From assembly GCF_000787715.1 (NCBI RefSeq), contig NZ_BBPI01000087.1, positions 32,844 to 96,843 on the forward strand: a stretch of 64,000 bases of DNA. The letters are read 5' to 3'. Under the pieces are notes generated by a model, which was not told where the DNA came from, ran no database searches, and saw only the letters and a list, made by a program, of their open reading frames with translations. Made by a program: the position numbers and the translations under genes. Positions 17,757 to 27,169 of the stretch are shown piece by piece (the stretch's first letter is position 1; every line of letters begins with the position of its first letter). This stretch comes from Sphingomonas parapaucimobilis NBRC 15100. Its GTDB lineage: Bacteria > Pseudomonadota > Alphaproteobacteria > Sphingomonadales > Sphingomonadaceae.

Positions 17757-18453
17757 GTCCTGCGACTACCCGAGCGTGATGCCTGACGCATCCTTTCCCG
17801 TGATCCCGGCGCCCCTGGCCCCGATCCAGCCACCGCGCGACTGCCCCCTCTGCCCCCGCCTGGTCGAGGTTCGCCAGACGGTCGCCACCGAATATCCCGG
17901 CTGGTGGAACGCCCCCGTGCCGCCATTCGGCGATGGCGAGGCCTGGCTGGCGGTCGTCGGCCTCGCCCCCGGCAAGCATGGCGCGCACCGCACCGGCCGC
18001 CCCTTTACCGGCGATGGCGCAGGACCGCTGCTCTATGGCACGCTCGCCAAATTCGGTCTGGCCGAAGGCGCGTTCGCCGCCAAGGTCGATGACGGCCTGA
18101 CGCTGAAAGGCGCGGTGATCCTGAACGCGGTCAAATGCCTGCCGCCGGAGAACAAGCCGACGCCGGACGAGATCCGTACCTGTCGGACCTTCCTCGAACA
18201 GGAACTGGCGGCTCTGCCCCGGCTGTCGGTGGTCATCGCACTGGGCGAGATCGCGCACCGTTCGGTCATCAAGGCGCTGGGCGGGCGCCTCCCCAAGGCG
18301 CGATTCGCGCATCTGGCCGAACATCGCCTGCCCGGCGGCGGCCCGGTGATCCTCGATAGCTATCACTGCTCGCGCTACAACCAGAATACTGGCCGCCTGA
18401 CGCCCGAGATGTTCGAGGGCGTGTTCGCGCGGGCGATGGAATTGCGGGGCTAA
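17755..18453 (+). CDS. Family 5 (UdgB-type) uracil-DNA glycosylase
   Basis: The product (232 residues from 17755, or 224 from the ATG at 17779) removes uracil and related lesions from DNA. The active-site motif GLAPGKHGAHRTGRPFTGD and the C-terminal YHCSRYNQNTGRLT match family 5 enzymes, which carry an iron-sulphur cluster; candidate ligands are the cysteines in DCPLC, VKCLP and IRTC. The first ATG overlaps folK's start on the other strand; 17779 is an equally plausible start. Confidence 0.88.
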   Translation: MSCDYPSVMPDASFPVIPAPLAPIQPPRDCPLCPRLVEVRQTVATEYPGWWNAPVPPFGDGEAWLAVVGLAPGKHGAHRTGRPFTGDGAGPLLYGTLAKFGLAEGAFAAKVDDGLTLKGAVILNAVKCLPPENKPTPDEIRTCRTFLEQELAALPRLSVVIALGEIAHRSVIKALGGRLPKARFAHLAEHRLPGGGPVILDSYHCSRYNQNTGRLTPEMFEGVFARAMELRG

Positions 18454-18457
18454 CATT

Positions 18458-18580
18458 ATTCCTCCCCTGCAAGGGGAGGTGGCAGGGCGAAGCCCTGACG
18501 GAGGGGTGTCGCGCTCTCGAGAGGGGTGACACCCCTCCACCAGCTTCGCTGGTCCCCCTCCCCTGCAAGGGGAGGAATTT
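18458..18580. repeat. Inverted-repeat element, CCTCCCC...GGGGAGG family
   Basis: The element begins ATTCCTCCCCTGCAAGGGGA and ends with the mirror form TCCCCTGCAAGGGGAGGAAT, so each end is itself a hairpin. Inner arms (GGAGGGGTGTC and GACACCCCTCC) also pair. It lies between the convergent glycosylase and aguB genes, where it could act as a two-way terminator. Related copies occur near 21.2, 48.2, 54.4, 56.8 and 59.9 kb. Confidence 0.8.
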
Positions 18581-18584
18581 GAGT

Positions 18585-19433
<849 letters not shown>

Positions 19434-19466
19434 GGCCCTGCCCTTTAATGGCTCCGCACGCGGGCG

Positions 19467-20477
19467 TCACCCCGCTTCCGCATCCAGCTTCCTGCGCAAG
19501 GCATCGAGAAACGGCCCCGGCTCGTCCAGCCGCAACGCCACCGCCCGCACCGGATCACGCCGCCACCGCGAGCGCGGCGGCAAGGGTTCGGACAGGCGGA
19601 TCAGCATATTGGGCCAGGCCAGCAGCGCGATGTTCCAGCTATCGGGCGCGCGCACCGTCTCGCCATCGGGATTGGCCGTCACCGCCGCGATCGCCGCATA
19701 GGGAATGGTCCGGTCGACCAACAGCCCGGCGCGCAGCCTTACCCCCGTTTCGGTGAGCAGGACCGGCGACAGGCGCAGCGACCTGATAAGGCCGATCAGG
19801 TAGAGCAGCGACACATCGCTGATGACGAACATCACCAGCGCTGCGGTCCGGCTCCAATGCGCGACCAGCAGATGGGTGACGGTGATCTCGATGCAGGAAA
19901 TGACCAGCAGCGCGATCATCATCGGCTGCAGATGGCGATGATAGGCAAAACCCTGCGCCCCCGCCGGTATCTCCGGCGCCGCGCCCCAGCGGAACAACGC
20001 CAGATGCAGCAGCCGAACCTCCGCCCGCGCCAGTCGCACCAGCGGCCGGGGCAGGATTTCCTCCAGCAGTGCGGACCAGCGATCCGGCTCGGTTCGGTTC
20101 CACGCACGAAGCCGCACCGCCACCCGCCAAAGGCCCCATCCGCCATGCAGAGCGATCGCGGCGGCCGGGACGATCATCGCCCAGGGCATGGCGAACAGCG
20201 CCGCCCGGATCGGCGGCGGCGACAGGCTGAAAACCGCCATGCCCGCGGACGCCATCGCGGCGATTCCCGCCCGCCAGCCCGGCCGCCGCGTTCGGCTCAA
20301 CAACCCCAGCATCATCGCGTCCGAGGCGATCCAGAGGAACAGCAGCGCCGCGCCGCGGGGATAAGCCTGCGCTATCGGCAAACGGAGCAAGGCCGCCGCA
20401 CCGACGATGGCCAGGACAGGCGCAATCGCGGGGAGAATCGGACGAGCGAACCCGTTGGCGGATCGGACGGCGGTCAT
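19467..20477 (-). CDS. Polytopic membrane protein of unknown function
   Basis: The 336-residue product begins with about four TM helices (residues 15-125, for example LPAIAPVLAIVGAAALL). A cytoplasmic-looking segment follows, then two more TM helices (about 195-245) and a soluble tail of about 90 residues (LLTETGVRLRAGLLVDRTIPYA) that reads like a small PH-type beta fold. I recognise no catalytic motif. The ATG at 20477 precedes the first helix; the frame is open upstream without coding character. It lies 33 bases upstream of aguB on the same strand, so co-transcription is possible. Confidence 0.6.
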   Translation of the reverse strand: MTAVRSANGFARPILPAIAPVLAIVGAAALLRLPIAQAYPRGAALLFLWIASDAMMLGLLSRTRRPGWRAGIAAMASAGMAVFSLSPPPIRAALFAMPWAMIVPAAAIALHGGWGLWRVAVRLRAWNRTEPDRWSALLEEILPRPLVRLARAEVRLLHLALFRWGAAPEIPAGAQGFAYHRHLQPMMIALLVISCIEITVTHLLVAHWSRTAALVMFVISDVSLLYLIGLIRSLRLSPVLLTETGVRLRAGLLVDRTIPYAAIAAVTANPDGETVRAPDSWNIALLAWPNMLIRLSEPLPPRSRWRRDPVRAVALRLDEPGPFLDALRRKLDAEAG

Positions 20478-20530
20478 GGCGACTCCCCTGATCGGTGGTG
20501 CCGCGATGCTAGACCCTGCCGCCCCGCGCG

Positions 20531-20983
20531 TCACGCGGTCATGCGGGATGCCGGGTCGGGATCGGCCAGGATGTAGCGCAGGACTATGGGATAGAAGCTG
20601 TTGATCTTCAGATCGCACAGCGCCATCAGCCGCTGGTTGAGCGCACGCGTCACCCCGACATATTCGTTCCACCGTTCCTCGATGGTGCGGGCGGTCCAGG
20701 TGCCGATATGTTTGGAATAGGTCAGGCGCAGTTCGCGCGTCTCGACCATGATCGCCTCGCATCCGGGGATGGTGGCCAACAGCCGCCGTTCGCGCAGCGG
20801 GGTCAGCAGCAGTTCGTCCTCGGTCTTCAGATGCTTGGTGATGGCCTGCGCGATCCGCGTGCGGGCCAGGCCCACCCTCGGCGCGGCCTCGGCATAGTGC
20901 AGCTCGAACAGGGCCATGAGGTCGCCGACGGCGCGCATGATGTCCTCATGTTGGGCACGGAGCAGATTGATCGTGGCTTGCAA
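20531..20983 (-). CDS. Hemerythrin-like helical protein
   Basis: This short all-helical protein (150 residues) has histidine and acidic residues in hemerythrin-like spacing: LRAQHEDIM, ITKHLKTEDELLLTPL and YSKHIGTW. Such proteins bind a di-iron centre and serve as O2 or NO sensors or stores, but the family assignment is tentative. The TTG at 20983 has GGAG 8-9 bases upstream and begins just before the first helix. The frame is open to an ATG at 21136, which would add 51 residues of poor coding character. Confidence 0.55.
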   Translation of the reverse strand: MQATINLLRAQHEDIMRAVGDLMALFELHYAEAAPRVGLARTRIAQAITKHLKTEDELLLTPLRERRLLATIPGCEAIMVETRELRLTYSKHIGTWTARTIEERWNEYVGVTRALNQRLMALCDLKINSFYPIVLRYILADPDPASRMTA

Positions 20984-21194
20984 CGCGTAGGCTCCGATCC
21001 CGGACAGGTGATCGTTCCGTATAGCGCTGTTCCCTTTATGGCTGGTAAAGGACAAGAATGGCTGGAAAAATTCTGCGCGCCGACCGGGCAGCGCAGACGG
21101 GGAAACGAGTGCCGATCGCGTCATTGCCGGGCACATCGCGTCCCCGCCCCCCTTGGAGTTCAGAGCATGATGACATGGGATCGAACCGAGCCTA

Positions 21195-21294
21195 GCCCCT
21201 CCCCTTCAGGGGAGGGGTTGGGGTGGGGCATCGCCACAGGCCCCGCGTTTGCGGAAACGCCCCACCCCCTGCCCCTCCCCTGAAGGGGAGGGGT
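21195..21294. repeat. Inverted-repeat element, GCCCCTCCCC...GGGGAGGGG type
   Basis: The ends are the hairpins CCCCTCCCCTTCAGGGGAGG and CCCCTCCCCTGAAGGGGAGG. An inner inverted pair (GGGTGGGGC and GCCCCACCC) flanks a short centre. It has the same design as the element at 18458-18580 but a different core, and lies in the long gap upstream of the hemerythrin-like gene. Confidence 0.75.
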
Positions 21295-21347
21295 GGATCA
21301 CGCTGATGCCATCATGCCTTAACGCTCAGGTGCATCCTGCACGCCGT

Positions 21348-21371
21348 GCAGCCTGAGCGAAGTCGAAGGCC
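21348..21371. repeat. Single copy of the CTTCGACTTCGCTCAG repeat family
   Basis: The sequence GCCTGAGCGAAGTCGAAGGC matches the reverse orientation of the repeat found in pairs elsewhere in the window. No partner copy is nearby, so this is a lone half element. Confidence 0.75.
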
Positions 21372-21655
21372 AAGGGATTCCCGGGCGACCTGGCCTATCG
21401 GTGAAGCAGCCCTAGCGGGCCGAACAGCACCCCCACCGCGGCCAGACCGGTGATAATCGCCTCATCCCGCTACACGCGCCGGATGTGACCCATGATCGAA
21501 CCAGGGCGAGTCAGCGCGGACGAATGGCGATCACCACGCCCTTCGCCTCGATCGCCCAACCCCGACTGTCGCTTGCGGAGGGCAGATAGCGGGAGGCCGC
21601 TATCCGAGTGGGTATCGCGACCTGACCTGCGCACTTCGCCTCCCGACCCCGGAGG
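21372..21655. other. Non-coding stretch without recognised content
   Basis: With the flanking repeats this fills a gap of about 700 bases between the hemerythrin-like gene and the aguA terminator. No convincing frame, tRNA or hairpin with a U-tract was seen in it. Confidence 0.5.
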
Positions 21656-21691
21656 AAAAGAGCCCGCGCCCTGGGATGACGGCACGGGCTC
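21656..21691 (-). terminator. Rho-independent terminator of aguA
   Basis: Read on the minus strand, an 11-pair stem (GAGCCCGTGCC with GGCGCGGGCTC, one G-U pair) closes a 9-base loop and is followed by TTTT. It starts 9 bases after the aguA stop codon. Confidence 0.85.
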
Positions 21692-21700
21692 GTTCAGCGA

Positions 21701-22684
21701 TTATGCCGGAATCTGCTGCGAAATACAGTGGAAGCTGCCGCCGCCGGTCAGGATGGCATCGGCGCGCAGGCCCACGACCTGGCGGTCGGGAAAGATCGCC
21801 TGGATCGCGGCGACCCCGGCATCGTCATTCTCGCTGCCGTAAAGCGGCACCACGACCGACGCATTGCCGATATAGAAGTTCATATAGCTGGCGGGCACGA
21901 TCTCGTCGTCGCGCAGCACACGGCCCGGCGACGGGATGCCGACCACCTCCAGACCGGCGGCCAGCGCGTCGCGCTTGGCGGCGGCATAGACCTGCCAGTT
22001 GGGGTCGTTCTCGGCAGCTTCGGGAATGGCGACGCGGTTGGGGCCGACGAAGCGCGCCAGATTGTCGACATGGCCATCGGTATGGTCGTTGAGCAAGCCA
22101 TTGCCCAGCCACACGATCCGGGTCAGCCCCAGGTCGCTGGCCAGTCGGTCGGCGATCTCGCTTTCGGTCAGGTCGGGATTGCGGTTGGGGTTGAGCAGGC
22201 ACTGGCGCGTCGTCACGACCAGCCCGGTACCGTCCCCGTCGATCGCGCCGCCCTCCAGCACCCATTCGCAGCGGGTGGCGGAAAATCCGCGATCCTCGGC
22301 CAGCCGCGCGCCGACCGTGTCGTCGCCGGGCAGGTCGTATTTGCCGCCCCAGCCATTGAACTGGAACAGCCGTGCCGAACCGTCGCCGGTGATGATCGGG
22401 CCGGTATCGCGCAGCCAGATGTCGCCGAAGGGCTGGATGACCACGTCCGCCATGTCGCCCGCCATCGCGCGCGCGGCATTCGCCGCTTCTCCATCGGCGG
22501 CGACCAGGATCACCCGCTCGCCCCGACCATCGGCATGGACGGCGCGGGCAAAGGCCAGCACCTCCTCGCGCGCAGGGTCGAGATCCTCTTCCCACAGCTC
22601 CGGATGGCTGGGAAAGCCGATCCATACGGCATCATGCGTGGCCCATTCGGGCGGCGGAGGCGTGGTCACGGTTGGCGTGGTCAC
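21701..22684 (-). CDS. aguA: Agmatine deiminase
   Basis: The 327-residue enzyme converts agmatine to N-carbamoylputrescine. The catalytic Cys is in GGGSFHCISQQ near the C-terminus; other family marks are FGDIWLRDTGPI, the catalytic-pocket HTDGHVDN, and PPPEWATHDAVWIGFP at the N-terminus. The GTG at 22684 has AGGA upstream and overlaps the stop of the M28 peptidase gene (GTGA). The frame is open to 22822 inside that gene and should not be used. It has a clear terminator downstream. It works with AguB (18585-19433) to make putrescine from agmatine. Confidence 0.93.
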   Translation of the reverse strand: MTTPTVTTPPPPEWATHDAVWIGFPSHPELWEEDLDPAREEVLAFARAVHADGRGERVILVAADGEAANAARAMAGDMADVVIQPFGDIWLRDTGPIITGDGSARLFQFNGWGGKYDLPGDDTVGARLAEDRGFSATRCEWVLEGGAIDGDGTGLVVTTRQCLLNPNRNPDLTESEIADRLASDLGLTRIVWLGNGLLNDHTDGHVDNLARFVGPNRVAIPEAAENDPNWQVYAAAKRDALAAGLEVVGIPSPGRVLRDDEIVPASYMNFYIGNASVVVPLYGSENDDAGVAAIQAIFPDRQVVGLRADAILTGGGSFHCISQQIPA

Positions 22685-24312
22685 TGGACGTTCTTCCTGC
22701 TTTGATCGCGAATGGTGCGAAATTCGGCGGTGGGATACCAGTTGGGCCACAGGCCCGGCCGGTCGGCGAGCGTCCTGCCCAATTGGTAATAGACCGTCAA
22801 ATCCTCGACCGCGCCCGACCAATCCCAGCGGGGATCATATTCGTCGGCGGGCTTGTGATAGCGGTTGGCCACATAGTCCTCCGCCGCGGCCTTGCCCGCC
22901 GCGACGCCGCCCGTCACCTTGTCCTGTCCCGATCCGCCGTCGAGCATCGGCACGCCCAGCTTGGCGAAGGAAAAATGGTCGGAGCGGTAATAGCCGCCAC
23001 GTTCGGGATTGGCCTCCTCGCCGATATAGCGCCCCTGCGCGGTGACCAGCTTCGCGGCGATATCCTCGATCTCGGACTTGCCCTTGCCGACCAGCACGAA
23101 GTCCTTCGACCGGCCGGTGACGTTCAGCCCGTCCATGTTCACGCCGCCCACGGTGCGGGCGAGCGGGAAGACGGGATGCTGCGCATAATAGCCCGAGCCG
23201 AGCAGCCCGCTTTCCTCCGCCGTCACCGCCAGGAAGGCGATGGAGCGTTTGGCCGGCCCCGCCTTCGCTTGCGCCTCGGCCAGCGCCACCAGCCCCGCCA
23301 CGCCGGTCGCATTGTCGAGCGCGCCGTTGCAGATATCGTCACCGTCCACCGCGTCGCAGCGGCCCAGATGGTCCCAATGCGCCGAATAGAGGACGTAATC
23401 GCCCGGCGCGGTGGTGCCCGGCAGGACGCCGATGACATTCTTCGACGCCTGACGCCGGATCGTGTTGGTAAAGCCGCCCGACAGGGTCAGGCCAAGGGGC
23501 ACCGCCTTGAACCCCTTTTGCTGCGCTGCCCTGGTCAGCGTGGACAAGTCCCTGCCCGCCGCCTTCAGGATATTCTTCGCCACCGCCTCCTGAATCCAGC
23601 CGATGACCTGGCTCTGGTCCTGATGGTCGCCCGGCTCGTCCAGTTCCAGCTGCGGCCCGGTCCAGGAGGATTGCACCACCGCCCAGGGATAGGCGGCGGG
23701 TTCGGTCTGGTGGACGATCAGCGCGGCGGCAGCACCGTGCCTGGCGGCATTCTCGAACTTATAGGGCCAGCGACCATACCAGGTCATCGCACGGCCCTCG
23801 AACGGTCCTTCGCGCCCCATGGTCTGCCAGTCGGCATCGTTGATCAGGATCACCACCGTCTTGCCGCGCACATCGACCCCGGCATAATCGTCCCAGCCCT
23901 TTTCGGGCGCGGTGATGCCATAGCCGACGAATACCAGCTCGCTGTCCTTCACGTCGATGCGCGGGGTCACGCGATAGGTGCCGACGACCATATCGGTGCG
24001 ATAGGCGAGCGGAATGGGCGCTCCCTTGCCCGTGACGGTGAAGGGCTGGACGTCGGTGGCGGTGATCTCGACCATCGGCACGTCCTGGGTCCAGCGGCCC
24101 TTGTTGCCGGGCTTCAGCCCCGCCTTCTGAAAGCGCTCGATGATGTACGCGACCGTCTTGTCCTCCGCCGGGGTGGTCGGCGCGCGGCCTTCATAGGCGT
24201 CGGAGGACAGGGTCTGCGTGACCGTCTTCAGCGTGTCGACCGAGATGGCGGGCTTGTCCTGCGCGACGGCAATGCCGGACAGGAGGAGGGGCAACAGGAC
24301 CAGACGACGCAT
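22681..24312 (-). CDS. Secreted M28-family metallopeptidase
   Basis: This 543-residue zinc aminopeptidase-type protein has a signal peptide (MRRLVLLPLLLSGIAVAQ) and a PA-like insert at about residues 100-250. In the catalytic domain the metal ligands appear as SAHWDH (first His/Asp), GALDNATG (bridging Asp), TAEESGLLGS (catalytic Glu and ligand Glu), NMDG and YRSDHFSF. ATG 24312 has GGGGA about 10 bases upstream; 24321 is an alternative. It is the first gene of an overlapping pair with aguA. The natural substrate is unknown; a transport or nutritional peptidase role in the periplasm is likely. Confidence 0.9.
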   Translation of the reverse strand: MRRLVLLPLLLSGIAVAQDKPAISVDTLKTVTQTLSSDAYEGRAPTTPAEDKTVAYIIERFQKAGLKPGNKGRWTQDVPMVEITATDVQPFTVTGKGAPIPLAYRTDMVVGTYRVTPRIDVKDSELVFVGYGITAPEKGWDDYAGVDVRGKTVVILINDADWQTMGREGPFEGRAMTWYGRWPYKFENAARHGAAAALIVHQTEPAAYPWAVVQSSWTGPQLELDEPGDHQDQSQVIGWIQEAVAKNILKAAGRDLSTLTRAAQQKGFKAVPLGLTLSGGFTNTIRRQASKNVIGVLPGTTAPGDYVLYSAHWDHLGRCDAVDGDDICNGALDNATGVAGLVALAEAQAKAGPAKRSIAFLAVTAEESGLLGSGYYAQHPVFPLARTVGGVNMDGLNVTGRSKDFVLVGKGKSEIEDIAAKLVTAQGRYIGEEANPERGGYYRSDHFSFAKLGVPMLDGGSGQDKVTGGVAAGKAAAEDYVANRYHKPADEYDPRWDWSGAVEDLTVYYQLGRTLADRPGLWPNWYPTAEFRTIRDQSRKNVQ

Positions 24313-24406
24313 GACGGGCATTCCCCTTATGTTTGGGAATGTTGTGCCAAGCGGAGGCTGGCGGGGCAAGCTTGCCGGGCGCCGCCCCGTTCGCCAGACT
24401 GCGATC

Positions 24407-24547
24407 ATGAAAACGCCGTCACCCTTCGCCATACTGGTCCTGTCCGGCTTTATCGGCCTGCTGACGGGCAAGTTTGGTCTATGGTTTCCGCTGGGCATGG
24501 CGACGGCGATCATCGTGGCGATCGTGCAGAACAAGCGGGCCGGATAG
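24407..24547 (+). CDS. Small one- or two-helix membrane protein
   Basis: This 46-residue protein is mostly hydrophobic (FAILVLSGFIGLLTGKFGLW and PLGMATAIIVAIVQN) with a basic end (NKRAG). It has no recognisable domain. The ATG at 24407 marks the start of the hydrophobic unit, although the frame is open upstream. It is divergent from the M28 peptidase gene. It is supported by composition only. Confidence 0.5.
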   Translation: MKTPSPFAILVLSGFIGLLTGKFGLWFPLGMATAIIVAIVQNKRAG

Positions 24548-24694
24548 GATCTCGCCATCCCCCCTCTGCGCCCACCAGCAGCGGAACGAAAGACAGGCTG
24601 CCGCGACGGATGCATCCTGCAACCGTCGCGACGACAAATGGTTGTGCGACGTTGCGGCCGATGAAAATGTCACGCCGCACAAAAGGAGGGAATC

Positions 24695-25072
24695 ATGAAG
24701 TGGATTGTCGCCATGACCGCCGTGATGGTCATCGGAACGGGCGCACCCGCCATCGCGCAGGAATCGCCCAACCTGTCCCCCGCCTATATCAACTGCATGA
24801 ACCGCGCGGGCGGCAACATCGTACAGACCGGCGTCTGCACGCAACGCGAGGCGGCGGTGCAGGATGACCGCCTGAACAAGGCCTATCAGCAGGTCATGCG
24901 CCAACTCGCGTCGCGTCCCGCGGTCAAGACCGCCCTGCGCGACCAGCAGCGCCGCTGGATCCGGGAACGGGATTATAGCTGCAAGATCAATGGCGACACG
25001 ATCGACACCGGCTGCATCGTCACCAAGACGGCGTTGCGCGCGGATCAGCTGGAGCGACAGGTCCGCTTCTGA
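24695..25072 (+). CDS. LprI-like (DUF1311) secreted protein
   Basis: The 125-residue product has a signal peptide ending AIAQ and the four-cysteine, helix-rich LprI fold (CMNRAGG, GVCTQREAAVQDDRLNKAY, LRDQQRRWIRERDYSCK, TGCIVTKTALRADQL). Some family members inhibit lysozyme in the periplasm; most are uncharacterised. A strong AAAGGAGGG site precedes the ATG. It is a single gene with no operon partner. Confidence 0.85.
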   Translation: MKWIVAMTAVMVIGTGAPAIAQESPNLSPAYINCMNRAGGNIVQTGVCTQREAAVQDDRLNKAYQQVMRQLASRPAVKTALRDQQRRWIRERDYSCKINGDTIDTGCIVTKTALRADQLERQVRF

Positions 25073-25111
25073 TCGCGGCCTTGGCGCTGCATGGCTCTGG
25101 GCGGCTGTCCG

Positions 25112-25480
25112 TCAGTCGCCCAGGGAATAGACCGCCTCGAACCTGCCGTCCTTCAGCCCGCCGATCACCCATGTCGAGGGTTTGCCGCTGGCAAAACTCA
25201 CCGTGTATTTCTCGTAACGCTGACCGTTCGCGTCCTGCGCCTTGTCGAGCTTGACAGACTGGATCGCACCCGCCGCCTTGATCGCAGGGGCCATCTGCGG
25301 AAGCTGTTCGCGACAGGCCTTGAGCAGCCCCTCACCCATCAACGCCTCGGGACAGGTGCCGCCCGCAACGGCGGTCAGCATGGTGCGCAGCTGGCTGGCA
25401 TATTGCCCCTGCTCGGCCGTCTGGCCGGTAGCGGCGGTCGTCATCGTCAGTGCCGCAACGGCGATCAGACCCAGGCGCAT
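25112..25480 (-). CDS. Small secreted protein of unknown function
   Basis: This 122-residue protein has a signal peptide (about residues 1-19), two cysteines (GTCPEAL, KACREQL) likely to form a disulphide, and a C-terminal beta-rich half (YEKYTVSFASGKPSTWVIGG). No family is recognised. It is transcribed in the same direction as rpsD but lies beyond the rpsD terminator. Confidence 0.65.
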   Translation of the reverse strand: MRLGLIAVAALTMTTAATGQTAEQGQYASQLRTMLTAVAGGTCPEALMGEGLLKACREQLPQMAPAIKAAGAIQSVKLDKAQDANGQRYEKYTVSFASGKPSTWVIGGLKDGRFEAVYSLGD

Positions 25481-25548
25481 CGATATCCTCCCCCTTTGAA
25501 CAGGCAGAGTATGCGCGTGCCCGTGACGCCCGGCAAGCGAGACACAAA

Positions 25549-25580
25549 CAAAAAGGGCGGCCCCGGAGGACCGCCCTTTC
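25549..25580 (-). terminator. Rho-independent terminator of rpsD
   Basis: On the minus strand the stem AAAGGGCGG / CCGCCCTTT encloses a 10-base loop and runs into a T-rich tail (TTTTTGTTTG), 24 bases after the rpsD stop. Confidence 0.85.
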
Positions 25581-25603
25581 CGTAATTCGGTAAGACCCGA
25601 AAC

Positions 25604-26218
25604 TTAGCGCGAATAGAATTCGACGACCAGGTTCGGTTCCATCTTCACCGGATACGGCACCTCGTCCAGGGTCGGGATGCGGGTCAGCGCGACCTTGGTG
25701 TTGCCGTCGGCGGTGACGTAGTCGGGCACTTCACGCTCGGCGAGCTGCTGCGCTTCCATGACCAGCGCCATTTCGGTCGCCTTCGAGCCCAGCGAGATCT
25801 CGTCGCCGACGAAGCAGCGGCGCGACGCGATGTTGCACTTCACGCCGTTGACGCGGATGTGGCCGTGGCTGACCAGCTGGCGCGCGGCGAAGATCGTCGG
25901 CGCGAACTTGGCGCGGTACACGATCATGTCCAGACGCTGCTCGAGCAGGCCGATCAGGTTCTGCGAGGTATCGCCCTTCATGCGGGCGGCTTCCTGGTAG
26001 CAGGCCTTGAACTGCTTCTCGGTCACGTCGCCATAATAGCCCTTCAGCTTCTGCTTCGCGCGCAGCTGCAGACCGAAGTCCGACATCTTGCCCTTGCGGC
26101 GCTGACCGTGCTGGCCGGGGCCATATTCACGCTTGTTGACGGGGCTCTTGGGGCGGCCCCAGATGTTCTCGCCCATACGGCGATCGAGCTTGTACTTCGC
26201 GCTCTGACGCTTCGACAT
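25604..26218 (-). CDS. rpsD: 30S ribosomal protein S4
   Basis: The 204-residue S4 is the primary 16S-binding protein for assembly of the small subunit body. It has the N-terminal [20 protein letters not shown], the central S4 RNA-binding domain ([30 protein letters not shown]) and full family length. It is a single-gene transcript with its own terminator, as in other alphaproteobacteria where rpsD is outside the large ribosomal operons. Confidence 0.97.
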   Translation of the reverse strand: MSKRQSAKYKLDRRMGENIWGRPKSPVNKREYGPGQHGQRRKGKMSDFGLQLRAKQKLKGYYGDVTEKQFKACYQEAARMKGDTSQNLIGLLEQRLDMIVYRAKFAPTIFAARQLVSHGHIRVNGVKCNIASRRCFVGDEISLGSKATEMALVMEAQQLAEREVPDYVTADGNTKVALTRIPTLDEVPYPVKMEPNLVVEFYSR

Positions 26219-26378
26219 GTGTAATCCTTGGCAATTACGAACGACGTTGGTCCCGGTATCGCACCATGCCAGCCTTTATGGGGACAAGCGCAGGCCCACC
26301 GCTTCACCGGGATGCGGGGGCAATTGCGAAGCGGCGCGCCTAGACGACAGGCGCGCCGGAGTCAAGCGAAGCGCTCGA

Positions 26379-26603
26379 TCAGCGTCCGCTGGCGGTGTTC
26401 AGCCGCCCGGTGGCGTTTTCCACATCGTTGCGCGCATTGGCCGCGATCTCGTCCCATTCCGCCTGGGTCTTGCAGATCCGCTTGGACGACAGGCGCGAGC
26501 CGGTGGTTTCCTGAACCCGGCAGATCTTCTTTTCCTTCACCGGCGCGGGCGCGGGTTCGGCCTGTTGCCCGGTCAGGGCCAGCAGCAGCAACGTGGTCAG
26601 CAT
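26379..26603 (-). CDS. Small secreted protein of unknown function
   Basis: The 74-residue product has a short signal (MLTTLLLLALTGQQA) and a charged mature part with two cysteines (KKICRVQET, KRICKTQAEWDEI). The ATG at 26603 follows an AGGA site; an earlier ATG at 26636 lacks support. The KICR...SRLSSKRICKTQAEW pattern is one I associate with small conserved sphingomonad periplasmic proteins, without known function. Confidence 0.65.
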   Translation of the reverse strand: MLTTLLLLALTGQQAEPAPAPVKEKKICRVQETTGSRLSSKRICKTQAEWDEIAANARNDVENATGRLNTASGR

Positions 26604-26708
26604 CGTCCTATCTCCCAATTGGAACGCGGGTGCCATGCTATCCCGTGCGCGCCCCGATCGGCAAGCCGGACTGGACAGCGGGAACGCCGCCCGGCAGAGC
26701 CATGATCC

Positions 26709-27017
26709 ATGACCCAGATTCTCGCCGGCCCCGATTGCACCACCATGGCGGAGGTCCGCGCGGGCGTGGACCAGCTCGACCGCGAACTGGTCGCGCTGCT
26801 CGCGCGCCGCTTCGCCTATATGGACGCCGCCGCCCGGATCAAACCGACCCGCGACCGCGTGCGCGACGAGGACCGCAAGACCCAGGTCATCGACCAGGCC
26901 CGCGCCGAAGCCCGCCGCCTGGGCATACCCGAAGCGGTCGTGGCCGACCTCTGGGAAGTGCTGGTCGAGGGCTCGATCGCCTATGAGCTGGCGACGTTCG
27001 ACCGGACGCGGGGGTAA
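26709..27017 (+). CDS. Chorismate mutase, AroQ class
   Basis: The 102-residue all-helical protein fits a monofunctional AroQ/PchB-type chorismate mutase, which turns chorismate into prephenate for Phe and Tyr. Active-site marks are MAEVRAGVDQLDRELVALLARRF (Arg and Asp of helix 1), RIKPTRDRVRDEDR and VEGSIAYELATFDR. PchB-type isochorismate-pyruvate lyases are close in sequence; with no siderophore genes nearby, the mutase role is more likely. Confidence 0.85.
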   Translation: MTQILAGPDCTTMAEVRAGVDQLDRELVALLARRFAYMDAAARIKPTRDRVRDEDRKTQVIDQARAEARRLGIPEAVVADLWEVLVEGSIAYELATFDRTRG

Positions 27018-27045
27018 GTTTCCTTCCCTCTGGCCTGTTCCAACG

Positions 27046-27150
27046 CCCGTTCAGGCTGAGCGAAGTCGAAGCCCACGCCCCATCCCCCGCCACGGGGCCA
27101 TTTGGCGGAATTCATCCTGTGGGCTTCGACTTCGCTCAGCCTGAACGGGG
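27046..27150. repeat. Inverted pair of CTTCGACTTCGCTCAG repeats
   Basis: One copy at 27046-27075 (GTTCAGGCTGAGCGAAGTCG core) faces its inverse at 27120-27149, with about 44 bases between. The arms could form a stem of about 28 pairs. It lies between the convergent chorismate mutase and trmJ genes, a natural site for a two-way terminator. Confidence 0.85.
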
Positions 27151-27169
27151 GGCGGGGATTGGTAGGGCG

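Noticed and set aside
18458..18580. Possible CRISPR or insertion sequence in the repeat-rich gaps
   Set aside because: The repeats are inverted rather than regularly spaced direct repeats, are not clustered, and no cas gene or transposase is present.
21492..21842. A 116-codon plus-strand frame upstream of aguA's end
   Set aside because: It overlaps the aguA terminator and gene end on the other strand; composition is not protein-like.
22672..24867. A plus-strand open frame of 731 codons across the M28 peptidase
   Set aside because: It is antisense to a well-supported peptidase gene and extends into the start of the LprI-like gene.
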